Notes under the pieces: model-generated
What the model saw: only the letters and a program-made list of their open reading frames with translations
The model's database searches: none
Told to the model about the DNA's origin: nothing
In this document: positions 1 through 7,648 of the stretch, one piece after another
How the letters are laid out: the number at the start of each line of letters is the position of its first letter
Numbering within the stretch: position 1 is the first letter of the stretch
Translations under genes and position numbers: made by a program
Assembly (NCBI GenBank): GCA_964553255.1
Contig: CAZKJS010000036.1
Location: 1 to 16,433, forward strand
Length of the DNA stretch: 16,433 nt
Direction of reading: 5' to 3'
DNA from: JAQUCI01 sp964553255
GTDB taxonomy: Bacteria; Bacillota_I; Bacilli_A; Erysipelotrichales; Erysipelotrichaceae

Positions 1-1
1 A

Positions 2-2186
2 ATGGCTAAAAAAGTTTATAAGTTTGAATTCTGCGGCCGTAATATAACCGTAGAAACAGGGGAAATAGCCAAACAGGCCGGTGGGAGCGTACTGGTCAGA
101 TATGAAGATACGGTAGTGTTATCTGCCGCTACAGCTTCAAAAGAGGCAAAAGATGTCGATTTCTTCCCATTAACAGTTAGTTTTGAGGAAAAATTATATT
201 CTGTTGGAAAAATACCCGGTGGTTTTTTAAGAAGAGAAGGTCGTCCAAGTGAACATGCTACATTGACTTCACGTTTGATCGATCGTCCAATTCGCCCATT
301 GTTTGCGGAGGGTTTTAGAAATGAAGTTCAAGTAGTCAATACTGTTATGTCAGTTGATTATGACTGCTCACCAGAAATGGCAGCTATGTTTGGTGCATCA
401 TTGGCCTTATGTGTATCTGATGTACCATTTAATGGTCCTATTGCTGGAGTAACAGTTGGTTATGTTGATGATGAACTTATCATCAACCCAACAGTTGCAC
501 AAATGGAAAGATCAAGTCTTAATTTAGTTGTTGCTGGTACAAAACACGCCATTAATATGGTAGAAGCTGGTGCTAAAGAAGTCAGTGAAGAGCTAATGGT
601 AGAAGCTTTGATGTTTGCTCATGAGAATATCAAAGTATTATGTGGCTTCCAACAACAAATTATGGATGAATGTGCTAAACCAAAAATGGAAGTCAACCTN
701 NNNNNNNNNTATGCCAGATGCTGAACTTGAGAAAGAAGTTAAAGCATTAACGCAAATTGAATTTGAAACGGCTGTAAAAATTAAAGAAAAGCTTGTGCGT
801 TATCAAACAATCGATGACATTACCGATAAAACAGTAGCTAATTTTGAAGCAAAAGAATATGGCAATGATAAGATTAAAGATAAAACGATAAGCCAAGTCA
901 AAGAAATTTGCCATAACATAGTAGCAACTGAAGTTAGACGCTTGATATCTGTTGATAAGATTAGACCAGATGGTCGTGCAATTGATGAAGTTAGACAACT
1001 TGATTCACAAATTGATCTATTACCACGCGTTCACGGCAGTGCTTTATTTACTCGTGGTGAAACACAAGTATTATCAATTACGACTTTAGGTGCTTTGGGT
1101 GATAATCAAATAATTGATGATCTTACTGAAGTAGAGTATAAGCGTTTCATGCATCATTATAACTTCCCACCATACTCAGTTGGAGAAGTAGGTAGAATGG
1201 GCAATCCTGGTCGACGTGAAGTTGGTCATGGTGCTTTGGGAGAAAGAGCTTTACTACAAGTTTTACCAAGTGAAGAAGAATTCCCTTATGCAATTCGTAC
1301 TGTTGCTGAGACACTTGAGTCTAATGGTTCAAGTTCACAGGCTAGTATTTGTGCTGGGACATTATCGCTTATGGCAGCCGGTGTTCCTATTAAAGCGCCA
1401 GTTGCTGGAATTGCTATGGGTTTGATCACATATGATGATAAATATACGATATTGACTGATATTCAAGGTATGGAAGACCATTATGGCGATATGGACTTTA
1501 AAGTAGCTGGAACTGATAAAGGTATCACTGCGCTACAAATGGATATCAAAATTGAAGGTATAAATGCTAAGATTTTAAAGGAAGCTCTTGATCAAGCTCA
1601 CAAAGCAAGAAAAGAAATCATGGCTAATATGTTGACAGCGATAAGTGAGCCTCGCTTACAAGTAAGCAAGTATGCGCCTAAGATTGTTAAGATGATGATC
1701 AATCCTGATAAGATTAGAGATGTTATTGGCAGTGGTGGTAAGATAATCAATCAAATTATCGCCGAATGCAATGATGTTAAGATTGATATTGAAGATGATG
1801 GCAGAGTATTGATCTATCATCATGATCAAGCATCTATTGATAAAGCTAAAGAAATGATTGAATCAATCATCAAAGTAGCTGAAGTTGGACAAATCTATGA
1901 TGCGAAAGTAGTTAGGATTGAAAACTTTGGTGCTTTTGTTGAACTATTCCCAGGAACAGACGGTCTGTTACATGTATCAAAGATCGCATATGAACGAGTT
2001 GAAAAACCTTCAGATGTATTAAAGATTGGTGATATCGTTAGAGTAATCGTTACTGAAGTAGATGAAAAGGGAAGAGTCAATGTTTCGAAAAAAGCATTGT
2101 TAGAAAAACCTGAGGGCTATGTTGAACCAGAAAAAACAGCACGTAAACCGTTTGTTCGCAACAAAGATCGTAAAGGCAAAGAGTAA
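2..2186 (+). CDS. pnp: Polynucleotide phosphorylase (PNPase), interrupted by an assembly gap
   Basis: PNPase is a phosphorolytic 3'-5' exoribonuclease that degrades RNA, releasing nucleoside diphosphates. The N-terminal part opens with the family start (MAKKVYKFEF, then VETG) and carries the first RNase PH domain, with FFPLTV, GKIPGGF and RLIDRPIRPLF. After ten Ns (700-709) the protein resumes at MPDAELEKEV and runs through the second RNase PH domain (RPDGR, ESNGSSSQASICAGT, DIQGMEDH), a KH domain with the GSGG loop near nt 1728, and an S1 domain from about nt 1887 (FGAFVELF, GLLHVSK). The basic tail ends at 2186. The reading frame before the gap and the one after it differ by one base as written, but the protein aligns from memory with B. 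subtilis Pnp without loss, so I treat this as one intact gene. The start at base 2 matches the family; its upstream region lies outside the window. Confidence 0.95.
700..709. other. Assembly gap (10 Ns) inside pnp
   Basis: Ten consecutive Ns sit inside the linker after the first RNase PH domain of pnp. The upstream frame ends with codon 698-700 (ctN, Leu) and the downstream frame resumes at 711 (atg). A gap of exactly ten would break the frame. A true gap that is a multiple of three restores it; three bases would give one residue between Leu and Met, which fits B. subtilis Pnp as I remember it. The N run is probably a placeholder length. Confidence 0.97.
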
Positions 2187-2199
2187 ATAGTATTTAGTC

Positions 2200-2226
2200 A
2201 AAGTGGATAACGTTATCCACTTTTTT
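2200..2226 (+). terminator. Rho-independent terminator after pnp
   Basis: A perfect inverted repeat (AAAGTGGATAAC / GTTATCCACTTT, 2200-2223) is followed by a run of six T (2221-2226). It begins 14 nt after the pnp stop codon and separates pnp from the pepV promoter. Confidence 0.93.
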
Positions 2227-2235
2227 ATTATCATC

Positions 2236-2265
2236 TTAACCACAAGCTAATAGATATGGTAAAAT
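2236..2265 (+). promoter_or_regulatory. Putative sigma-A promoter of pepV-trmB
   Basis: TTAACC (2236-2241), an 18-nt spacer and TAAAAT (2260-2265), with TG one base before the -10 (extended -10). The predicted start is near 2272, the first base of the AAGGA Shine-Dalgarno sequence, so the leader would be about 15 nt. The -35 is weak (4 of 6). Confidence 0.55.
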
Positions 2266-2286
2266 ACGCTCAAGGATGTGATAAAT

Positions 2287-3669
2287 ATGGATTGGTTAAT
2301 ACAAGCAGAGAAATATGAAAATGAGATGATCAAAGATTTGATAGCTTTAGTTAATATTCCTTCAATAACCGATGAAAAAACCAAAACGGATAATTCGCCT
2401 TTTGGTTATCAAATGCGCTGTGTACTTGATGAAGCATTAACATTAGGTAAAAGAGATGGTTTTAAAGTAAAAGATGTCGATGGTTATGTTGGTGTTATTG
2501 AATATGGTGATAATGAAGAAGCAATAGGTGTATTGGGTCATCTTGATGTTGTACCGGTTAGTGATGGATGGAAAACAGATCCTTTTAATGCCATAGTCGA
2601 TGATGGTTATTTGTTTGCGCGAGGAGCGAGTGATGATAAAGGACCAACGATAGCTGCTTATTATGCAATGCGATTACTTAAGGACAACAATATTAAGTTG
2701 AAACGTAATATCCAATTAATCCTTGGAACTGATGAAGAATCAGGTATGCGTTGCATGCAATACTATAAGTCTAAAGAAAAATTACCATTAGGTGGTTTTG
2801 TCCCTGATTCTGTTTTTCCAGTTGTATACGCTGAAAAAGGAATAATGAATGTATCATTGCATAATAAAGTTGATACGGTAATAAAACATCTTGATGCTGG
2901 TCAAAGAGTTAATATAGTTATTGCTGATGCAATTGCTCAAGTTGATAAACCACCATTAAACGATCTTTTTAATTTCTATCATAAAGCAAATGATCTAAAG
3001 GGCGAACTATGGCAAGATGCTAGTAGCAGCTTTTATCGAATTTATGGTAGTGGTGCTCATGGTGCTAGACCTTATCTTGGTGTAAATGCAGCATGGCATT
3101 TATTTAATTTTATTGGTGCCGCATATCATGATGAATTTGCTAGTAAGACCGCTTTTTTATTAAAAGATTGGATGGCTTCAAATCTAAATAATCGTATTGA
3201 AGGTGTATATTTAGGTAATTTAACAATGAATTTGGGTATCGTTAAGATTATCGATCAACATGCAATTTTAACTCTTGATATTCGATATCCTAATGATATT
3301 GATGAGCAAATAATACTAAGCAATATTAATGAAGCGATCGCTCAACAAGACTTTCCTTTGATAGCTACGATCAATACGGTAAAGCCACCACTGTTTGTTA
3401 ATCCAGAAAGTGATATGATCAAAACTTTAGTAGATATCTATCGTAAGTATACTAATGATAATTTTACACCGATAATGACGATGAGTGGTGGTACGTACGC
3501 AAGAACACTACCTAATTTTGTTGGTTATGGTGCAGGATTTGTTAATCGTAAAAAACCAAGTCATGTTGGTAGTGCTCATGAAAATGATGAAGGTATCGAA
3601 ATTAGATCATTAGTTTTGGCTTGTGCAATTTATGCGGAAGCATTAATAAAGTTGGCTGATATTTTATGA
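2287..3669 (+). CDS. pepV: PepV-type M20 dipeptidase
   Basis: A cytoplasmic di-zinc aminopeptidase-like dipeptidase of the M20 family (PepV / Xaa-His dipeptidase), which hydrolyses dipeptides and feeds amino acid recycling. In the 460-residue product the metal-site motifs are in order: GHLDVVP (84-90, His85 ligand and Asp87), SDDKGP (115-120, bridging Asp116), GTDEES (147-152, catalytic Glu150 and ligand Glu151), Asp174 in VPDS, and the C-terminal His431 in SAHENDEG. The lid-domain substrate motif GAHGARP is also present. I chose ATG 2287 because AAGGA (2272-2276) lies 10 nt upstream; an in-frame GTG at 2278 touches the Shine-Dalgarno sequence and is unlikely. The stop overlaps the trmB start by 4 nt (ATGA), so the two are probably translationally coupled. 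Assignment follows B. subtilis YtjP and Lactobacillus PepV as known families. Confidence 0.92.
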   Translation: MDWLIQAEKYENEMIKDLIALVNIPSITDEKTKTDNSPFGYQMRCVLDEALTLGKRDGFKVKDVDGYVGVIEYGDNEEAIGVLGHLDVVPVSDGWKTDPFNAIVDDGYLFARGASDDKGPTIAAYYAMRLLKDNNIKLKRNIQLILGTDEESGMRCMQYYKSKEKLPLGGFVPDSVFPVVYAEKGIMNVSLHNKVDTVIKHLDAGQRVNIVIADAIAQVDKPPLNDLFNFYHKANDLKGELWQDASSSFYRIYGSGAHGARPYLGVNAAWHLFNFIGAAYHDEFASKTAFLLKDWMASNLNNRIEGVYLGNLTMNLGIVKIIDQHAILTLDIRYPNDIDEQIILSNINEAIAQQDFPLIATINTVKPPLFVNPESDMIKTLVDIYRKYTNDNFTPIMTMSGGTYARTLPNFVGYGAGFVNRKKPSHVGSAHENDEGIEIRSLVLACAIYAEALIKLADIL

Positions 3670-4295
3670 GAATGCGTAATAAGCCGTGGGTTAATGATTA
3701 CTTAAATGATTATGATAATGATATATTAGTTCAACCAGACAGTCTTAAAGGTAAATGGCGTCAACTCTTAAACGTTGATGAGATACATGTAGAGATTGGT
3801 TGTGGTAAAGGTGATTATTGGATTGAAATGGCAAGAAGAAATCCAAATCAAGGATGGATTGCTATTGAAAAAGAACGAAATTGTGCTGCGATGGCATTAA
3901 AAAAGGCTGAGGTATCAGCACTTGAAAACATTCGTTTTATTTTAGCTGATGCTGAGATGATCAACCAATGGTTTGATGATCAAGAAGTAGATTATATCCA
4001 TCTTAACTTTAGTGATCCTTGGCCAAAAAAGCGTAATACCAAAAAAAGACTTACATACGATAGTTTTTTGGATAGTTATGCCTCAATACTAGGTAAAAAT
4101 GGTTGTATCATCATGAAAACGGATAACAAGAAGCTTTTCGAGTACAGTCTTATAAACATGCAAAGTACATGGATCATGGTCAATGTAAGTGTTGATTTTA
4201 GAAGTGAAAAGCAAGATGATGCAATTACTGAGTATGAAAACCGCTTTATGATAGAACAAAAACCAATTTATCGTGCTGTTTGGCGAAAACGATAG
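3666..4295 (+). CDS. trmB: tRNA (guanine-N7-)-methyltransferase TrmB
   Basis: TrmB uses S-adenosylmethionine to methylate G46 in the variable loop of tRNA. The 209-residue product has the family start MRMRNKPWVNDYL, which fixes ATG 3666 over the ATG at 3672. The SAM-binding glycine loop is EIGCGKGD (43-50). The signature NFSDPWPKKRNTKKRLT lies at 114-130, followed by the KTDN motif and the C-terminal TEYENRF and IYRA segments. Length is normal for Bacillota. It overlaps the pepV stop by 4 nt and has no promoter of its own, so it is probably co-transcribed with pepV. Its own stop codon overlaps the -35 box of the next transcription unit, and I see no convincing terminator between them. Confidence 0.96.
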   Translation: MRMRNKPWVNDYLNDYDNDILVQPDSLKGKWRQLLNVDEIHVEIGCGKGDYWIEMARRNPNQGWIAIEKERNCAAMALKKAEVSALENIRFILADAEMINQWFDDQEVDYIHLNFSDPWPKKRNTKKRLTYDSFLDSYASILGKNGCIIMKTDNKKLFEYSLINMQSTWIMVNVSVDFRSEKQDDAITEYENRFMIEQKPIYRAVWRKR

Positions 4296-4323
4296 TGAAA
4301 AACTTTCATTAAGGAAGTATAAT
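4295..4323 (+). promoter_or_regulatory. Putative sigma-A promoter of the lipoprotein-murC unit
   Basis: GTGAAA (4295-4300), a 17-nt spacer and a consensus TATAAT (4318-4323). The -35 overlaps the trmB stop. The predicted start is near 4330, the first base of AAGGAG, giving a leader of about 14 nt. An inverted repeat TGAAA-AAC-TTTCA (4296-4308) lies over the -35 and spacer. Confidence 0.7.
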
Positions 4324-4343
4324 AGGCATAAGGAGTGTTGTAT

Positions 4344-5096
4344 TTGAAAAAAACCACTAAGATATTGATCGTTACAATCATTGCCATGCTTGTCCTGTAT
4401 GGATGCTCATTTGAGAAAACCAACGTTGATAACATCGACAAGCGAATGAACAAGGCTATTGAACTTGTGATTGAACAACCAGTTGCATCTTATCAAAATA
4501 TGAATAAGTCATTGTATGGCTATTTTTTGCCACTTCATGTTGGTAAACGAGACAGTACGGCATATTCAAATCTTTTGATTATAGATAATCATGAAGTATT
4601 AATGAGTTTGAATCCATCATCAATAATCATCGATCAATATTATAAAGGTAACTCAAGCAAAAAAGTTGCCACCTATGATATAGCGATTTATTCGAAAGTA
4701 TTTAAAACTACTGATTACGCTAACAAGAATTTGGATTTATCAGTAAGTATATTTGAATTTGAACAATATTATTATATGTTGGTAAAATCAGCGTATTTTA
4801 CATTCTTGACAACAGCACCCTTAGAACAAATGCCAATAATAATTCAAGATATTATACGCATTATTAAAACGACGTATGTAAATAAAGAAAAAGTCTTAGC
4901 AACATATTCTCGTAAGGAAGCCATTAATTATCAACAACAAGCAACTACAATATTCAGCCAATCGATACCTGAAAACGGAACGTTGGCAGAAATGCTTGAG
5001 AATTATTTCCCCAATTATGATTTTTCCGATGATTCACAAAATTTCAATCAAGATAATAGTGGCGAGCAGAACTATCCTCATGATGAGGAAGAGTAG
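4344..5096 (+). CDS. Putative lipoprotein of unknown function
   Basis: I do not recognise the family. The 250-residue product starts MKKTTKILI, has a hydrophobic signal segment (about 7-19) and a lipobox-like LYGC, so it should be processed by signal peptidase II and anchored outside the membrane; Tyr at the -2 position of the lipobox is unusual. The mature part is mixed alpha/beta-looking with many Tyr and Ile, and the tail from about residue 225 is rich in Asp, Asn and Glu, ending DEEE. I chose TTG 4344 because AAGGAG (4330-4335) lies 8 nt upstream; GTG 4335 overlaps the Shine-Dalgarno sequence and TTG 4338 is too close. It is the first gene of a unit with the acidic protein and murC, which suggests, but does not prove, an envelope role. 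Confidence 0.75.
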   Translation: MKKTTKILIVTIIAMLVLYGCSFEKTNVDNIDKRMNKAIELVIEQPVASYQNMNKSLYGYFLPLHVGKRDSTAYSNLLIIDNHEVLMSLNPSSIIIDQYYKGNSSKKVATYDIAIYSKVFKTTDYANKNLDLSVSIFEFEQYYYMLVKSAYFTFLTTAPLEQMPIIIQDIIRIIKTTYVNKEKVLATYSRKEAINYQQQATTIFSQSIPENGTLAEMLENYFPNYDFSDDSQNFNQDNSGEQNYPHDEEE

Positions 5097-5113
5097 CTAG
5101 ACAGGAGATACCA

Positions 5114-5893
5114 ATGCTGAGGTGGTTTATTGATTTATTCTTTGATGTTGAAGAAGAGATTATTGAAGAACACAAAGAAGAAGAGGTTGAAAAACCGGTG
5201 GTAGAAGAGCTTTCAAAGAAAGTTCTTATTGAACCTGAAAAGTTGAATGTTAAAAGTGAAACCAAAAAAGAGGATAGTATACCTGATCAAGATATATCTA
5301 TTAAGAAAGAAGAGAAGAAAAGAATCTTTATTGATGATGTTAAAGTAACGAAAAATGAACAACCAAGTACTGAATACATGGGGTATGAAGATAAAGATTA
5401 TCAATTTACACCAATTATAAGTCCGATGTTTGGTGTCGATGAAAAGCATCAGCCTAAGAAGACGGAGTATAAACCAAGTGTAAACGCAATAAAAAATACT
5501 AGTGCAATTGGAACGATAATCTCACCAATATATGGACTAGATATCCAATCAAAAATTCGTAAAGTAAGCGTGATAGATGATCAACAGATACCAATTGTGA
5601 ATATTGATCTTGCAGAGATGATAAAGGATGATTTTGATGAAGAAATTAGTGAAATTGATGATCAAGTAATAACTGAAAATTTGGTCAATATAGATCAAGA
5701 AACAAGTAATGAAGTAGTTGAAACAATTTCATATAGTGAGATAGAGACTAAAACAATTCCAGAAGTGGAAGTTAGCAGTAAAACAAAAGATGAAACAGTA
5801 CAACAAGATAAAAAAAGTGTTTTACATAAATCAGATTTAAGTGAAGAAGAAAAATTTGAAGTCGATAACCAGCCTAGCTTGTTTGACTTTTAG
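5114..5893 (+). CDS. Acidic low-complexity protein with ISP-(M/I)-(F/Y)-G motifs at the sftA position
   Basis: Function unknown. The 259-residue product begins with a short hydrophobic or amphipathic stretch (MLRWFIDLFF), followed by a Glu/Lys-rich, probably disordered region. Two related motifs follow: FTPIISPMFGVDE (98-110) and GTIISPIYGLDIQ (133-145). A long acidic segment follows, and the protein ends QPSLFDF. From memory, the N-terminal region of the B. subtilis translocase SftA (YtpT), encoded next to murC, also has a short hydrophobic start, charged linker and an SPIYG-type motif. No FtsK/SpoIIIE motor, Walker A or Walker B motif is present, so if related it would be only the N-terminal part. 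The C-terminal QPSLF resembles sliding-clamp-binding peptides. Start: AGGAGA (5103-5108) is 5 nt upstream. Its stop codon abuts the murC Shine-Dalgarno sequence, so it is likely coupled to murC. Confidence 0.8.
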   Translation: MLRWFIDLFFDVEEEIIEEHKEEEVEKPVVEELSKKVLIEPEKLNVKSETKKEDSIPDQDISIKKEEKKRIFIDDVKVTKNEQPSTEYMGYEDKDYQFTPIISPMFGVDEKHQPKKTEYKPSVNAIKNTSAIGTIISPIYGLDIQSKIRKVSVIDDQQIPIVNIDLAEMIKDDFDEEISEIDDQVITENLVNIDQETSNEVVETISYSEIETKTIPEVEVSSKTKDETVQQDKKSVLHKSDLSEEEKFEVDNQPSLFDF

Positions 5894-5904
5894 GGGTGAT
5901 CAGT

Positions 5905-7212
5905 ATGTATTATTTTATTGGAATAAAAGGAGCAGGAATGGCTGCTCTAGCATGTATTTTGTATGATTTGGGTCATGAAGTATGTGGCTCTGATTTAAAT
6001 CGTCATTTTTTCACGGAAGAAGAGCTGCGTAAAAGGAATATAGCGATATTTCCTTTTGATGCAAACAACATTAAAGATGGCATGAAAGTAATCATTGGTA
6101 ATGCTTTTAAAAATGATTTTTGTGAAGTTAATGCTTTAAAACAACATAATGATATCACTAGTTGGCATTATCATGACTTTTTAGGTGAGTTCATCAGTAA
6201 TTATCAGAGTTTTGCGGTTGCTGGATCACATGGTAAGACTACCACTACTGGAATGTTAGCTGCGATGTTAGGCTATGATAATCCAGTTGGATATTTAATA
6301 GGTGATGGTAGTGGACATATTGATGAAAATGCTCAAAACATGGTCATTGAAGCAGATGAGTATCAACGCCATTTCTTAGCTTATAAACCAGATTATGCGA
6401 TTATTACTAATGTTGATATTGATCATGTTGATTATTTCAAAAGCGAAGAAGATTACGCTTTGGCATATGAGCAATTTTCTAAGCAAGTAAAAAAAGGATT
6501 GATTCTATTTGGTGATGATTCAAAAGTCAGAGCGCTTAATATTGAGAAAACGCATTACTATTATGGTGAAAATCCTGATAATGATGTAAGAGCTGTCAAC
6601 ATATTCGAAGCTGTTGATCATATGCGTTTTGATGTTATTTATCAGAATAAACTTTTTGGAAGCTTTGATCTACCATTTGTTGGTCGGCATTTGCTTTGGA
6701 ACAGTTTAGCAGTTATCACAACAGGGATTTTGTTAAATAAAGACCCTTTGATCATCAATGATGGTTTAGCTTCTTTTAAAGGTGTTAAAAGAAGGTTTGT
6801 GATCGAAGAGATTGGTGATAATATTTTTATCGATGATTATGCTCACCATCCAACTGAAGTAGCAGTTACTATCAGAGCAGCAAAAACTCGTTATCCCGAT
6901 CGTAAGATTATCGCTATATTTAAACCACATCGTGTTTCACGAGTATATCATTTTGCGGATGAATTTGCGAAGACATTGAGTATTGCGGATGTGGTCTGCT
7001 TATGTCCTTTCACTTCAATTGATGATAAGGAAGATGGTATTGATATTGATATTACATTTCTGCAAGATCGCATACCTGGGTCATTTGTTGTTGATGAAAA
7101 TGTGAATGATGCTGCGTTTTTAGCTAATATGGGACCAGCAGTCTATCTTTTTATGTCTAGTAAAGACATATATGGTTTAAGTAACCTTGTTAAGGACAAT
7201 CAAAAGCGTTGA
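5905..7212 (+). CDS. murC: UDP-N-acetylmuramate--L-alanine ligase MurC
   Basis: MurC is the cytoplasmic ATP-dependent ligase that adds the first residue, L-alanine, to UDP-MurNAc in peptidoglycan synthesis. The 435-residue product begins with the nucleotide-fold motif YYFIGIKGAGM (2-12) and GSD (28-30). The Mur-ligase P-loop GSHGKTTTT lies at 107-115. EADEYQRHF (149-157), TNVDIDHVD, GRHLLWNSLA, KGVKRRF and DDYAHHPTE follow, covering ATP, metal and substrate positions of the family. I chose ATG 5905, with GGGGTGAT (5893-5900) 4 nt upstream; GTG 5896 lies inside that Shine-Dalgarno sequence. It is last in the lipoprotein-acidic protein-murC unit. Its stop overlaps the next promoter. Length is normal and no key motif is missing. 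Confidence 0.96.
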   Translation: MYYFIGIKGAGMAALACILYDLGHEVCGSDLNRHFFTEEELRKRNIAIFPFDANNIKDGMKVIIGNAFKNDFCEVNALKQHNDITSWHYHDFLGEFISNYQSFAVAGSHGKTTTTGMLAAMLGYDNPVGYLIGDGSGHIDENAQNMVIEADEYQRHFLAYKPDYAIITNVDIDHVDYFKSEEDYALAYEQFSKQVKKGLILFGDDSKVRALNIEKTHYYYGENPDNDVRAVNIFEAVDHMRFDVIYQNKLFGSFDLPFVGRHLLWNSLAVITTGILLNKDPLIINDGLASFKGVKRRFVIEEIGDNIFIDDYAHHPTEVAVTIRAAKTRYPDRKIIAIFKPHRVSRVYHFADEFAKTLSIADVVCLCPFTSIDDKEDGIDIDITFLQDRIPGSFVVDENVNDAAFLANMGPAVYLFMSSKDIYGLSNLVKDNQKR

Positions 7213-7237
7213 AAATATTTTCATAGAAGTCTATAAT
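7209..7237 (+). promoter_or_regulatory. Strong sigma-A promoter of the ytxG-ytxH-ccpA unit
   Basis: TTGAAA (7209-7214), exactly 17 nt, then consensus TATAAT (7232-7237). The -35 overlaps the murC stop. The start is predicted near 7244, the first base of AGAGGTGA, giving a leader of about 12 nt. Confidence 0.85.
7210..7223 (+). promoter_or_regulatory. Cre-like palindromic operator (putative CcpA autoregulation)
   Basis: TGAAAATATTTTCA is a perfect 14-bp palindrome. It fits the cre consensus TGWAANCGNTNWCA at every informative position except the central CG, which is TA here. It overlaps the -35 and sits inside the promoter of the operon that ends with ccpA. No T-run follows, so it is not a terminator. 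Binding is inferred only. Confidence 0.5.
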
Positions 7238-7255
7238 TGAAATAGAGGTGAACTA

Positions 7256-7648
7256 ATGGATGAACTATTGGTAATATTAGCTGATATCAGTCGAAAATTG
7301 CTACCGATACTTGGATGTGTAGCATTGATATTTCTATTTGTGCTATTCCGTAAGATGATCACATTTGTCAATAACTTAAATACATCATTGTTAAAAGTTA
7401 ATAATACGATTGATACCGTTGATAGAAGTCTTCAACAATTGCAAGTTCCGCTTAATACAGTTGTTACAATTAGTCATACAATAGATACAGTTCACGATTA
7501 CGGTAAAAAAGCATTTAAGGAGTTGATTGATTTTATCGTTGAAAACATAGCCAAAATTAAAGCTTGGCTTGAAGAAATATTAAGAAAAGATAATAAGGAT
7601 GAAGTGAGTATCGTAATAAATAAGGAGGAAGATACTGATGTCCAATAA
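7256..7648 (+). CDS. ytxG: DUF948 (YtxG-like) membrane-anchored protein
   Basis: The function of this family is not firmly known. The 130-residue product has one N-terminal membrane segment (about 14-32, LLPILGCVALIFLFVLF) and then a heptad-like helical region containing VNNLNTSLLKVNNTIDTVD and related segments, as in DUF948 proteins. The C-terminus is charged. Position between murC and the ytxH-place gene, upstream of ccpA, matches ytxG of B. subtilis. ATG 7256 has AGAGGTGA four nt upstream. The last 11 nt overlap the next gene, so the two should be translated together. A simple membrane tether or scaffold for the next gene's product is a reasonable inference, not shown. Confidence 0.8.
   Translation: MDELLVILADISRKLLPILGCVALIFLFVLFRKMITFVNNLNTSLLKVNNTIDTVDRSLQQLQVPLNTVVTISHTIDTVHDYGKKAFKELIDFIVENIAKIKAWLEEILRKDNKDEVSIVINKEEDTDVQ

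Noticed and set aside
615..710. Separate gene or frameshifted pseudogene in the second half of pnp
   Set aside because: The frame change coincides exactly with the N gap and both halves fit one intact protein.
747..998. Minus-strand open frame within pnp
   Set aside because: A shadow of the conserved pnp frame; Phe/Asn/Cys-rich composition typical of antisense reading in AT-rich DNA.
2278..2286. GTG at 2278 as the pepV start
   Set aside because: It is 1 nt from the AAGGA Shine-Dalgarno sequence; ATG 2287 has workable spacing.
5896..5904. GTG at 5896 as the murC start
   Set aside because: It lies inside the GGGGTGAT Shine-Dalgarno sequence; MYYFIGIKG at 5905 matches the family start.
7210..7223. 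Palindrome TGAAAATATTTTCA as a murC terminator
   Set aside because: All-AT stem core, no loop and no T-run after it; it overlaps a strong -35 box, so operator is the better reading.
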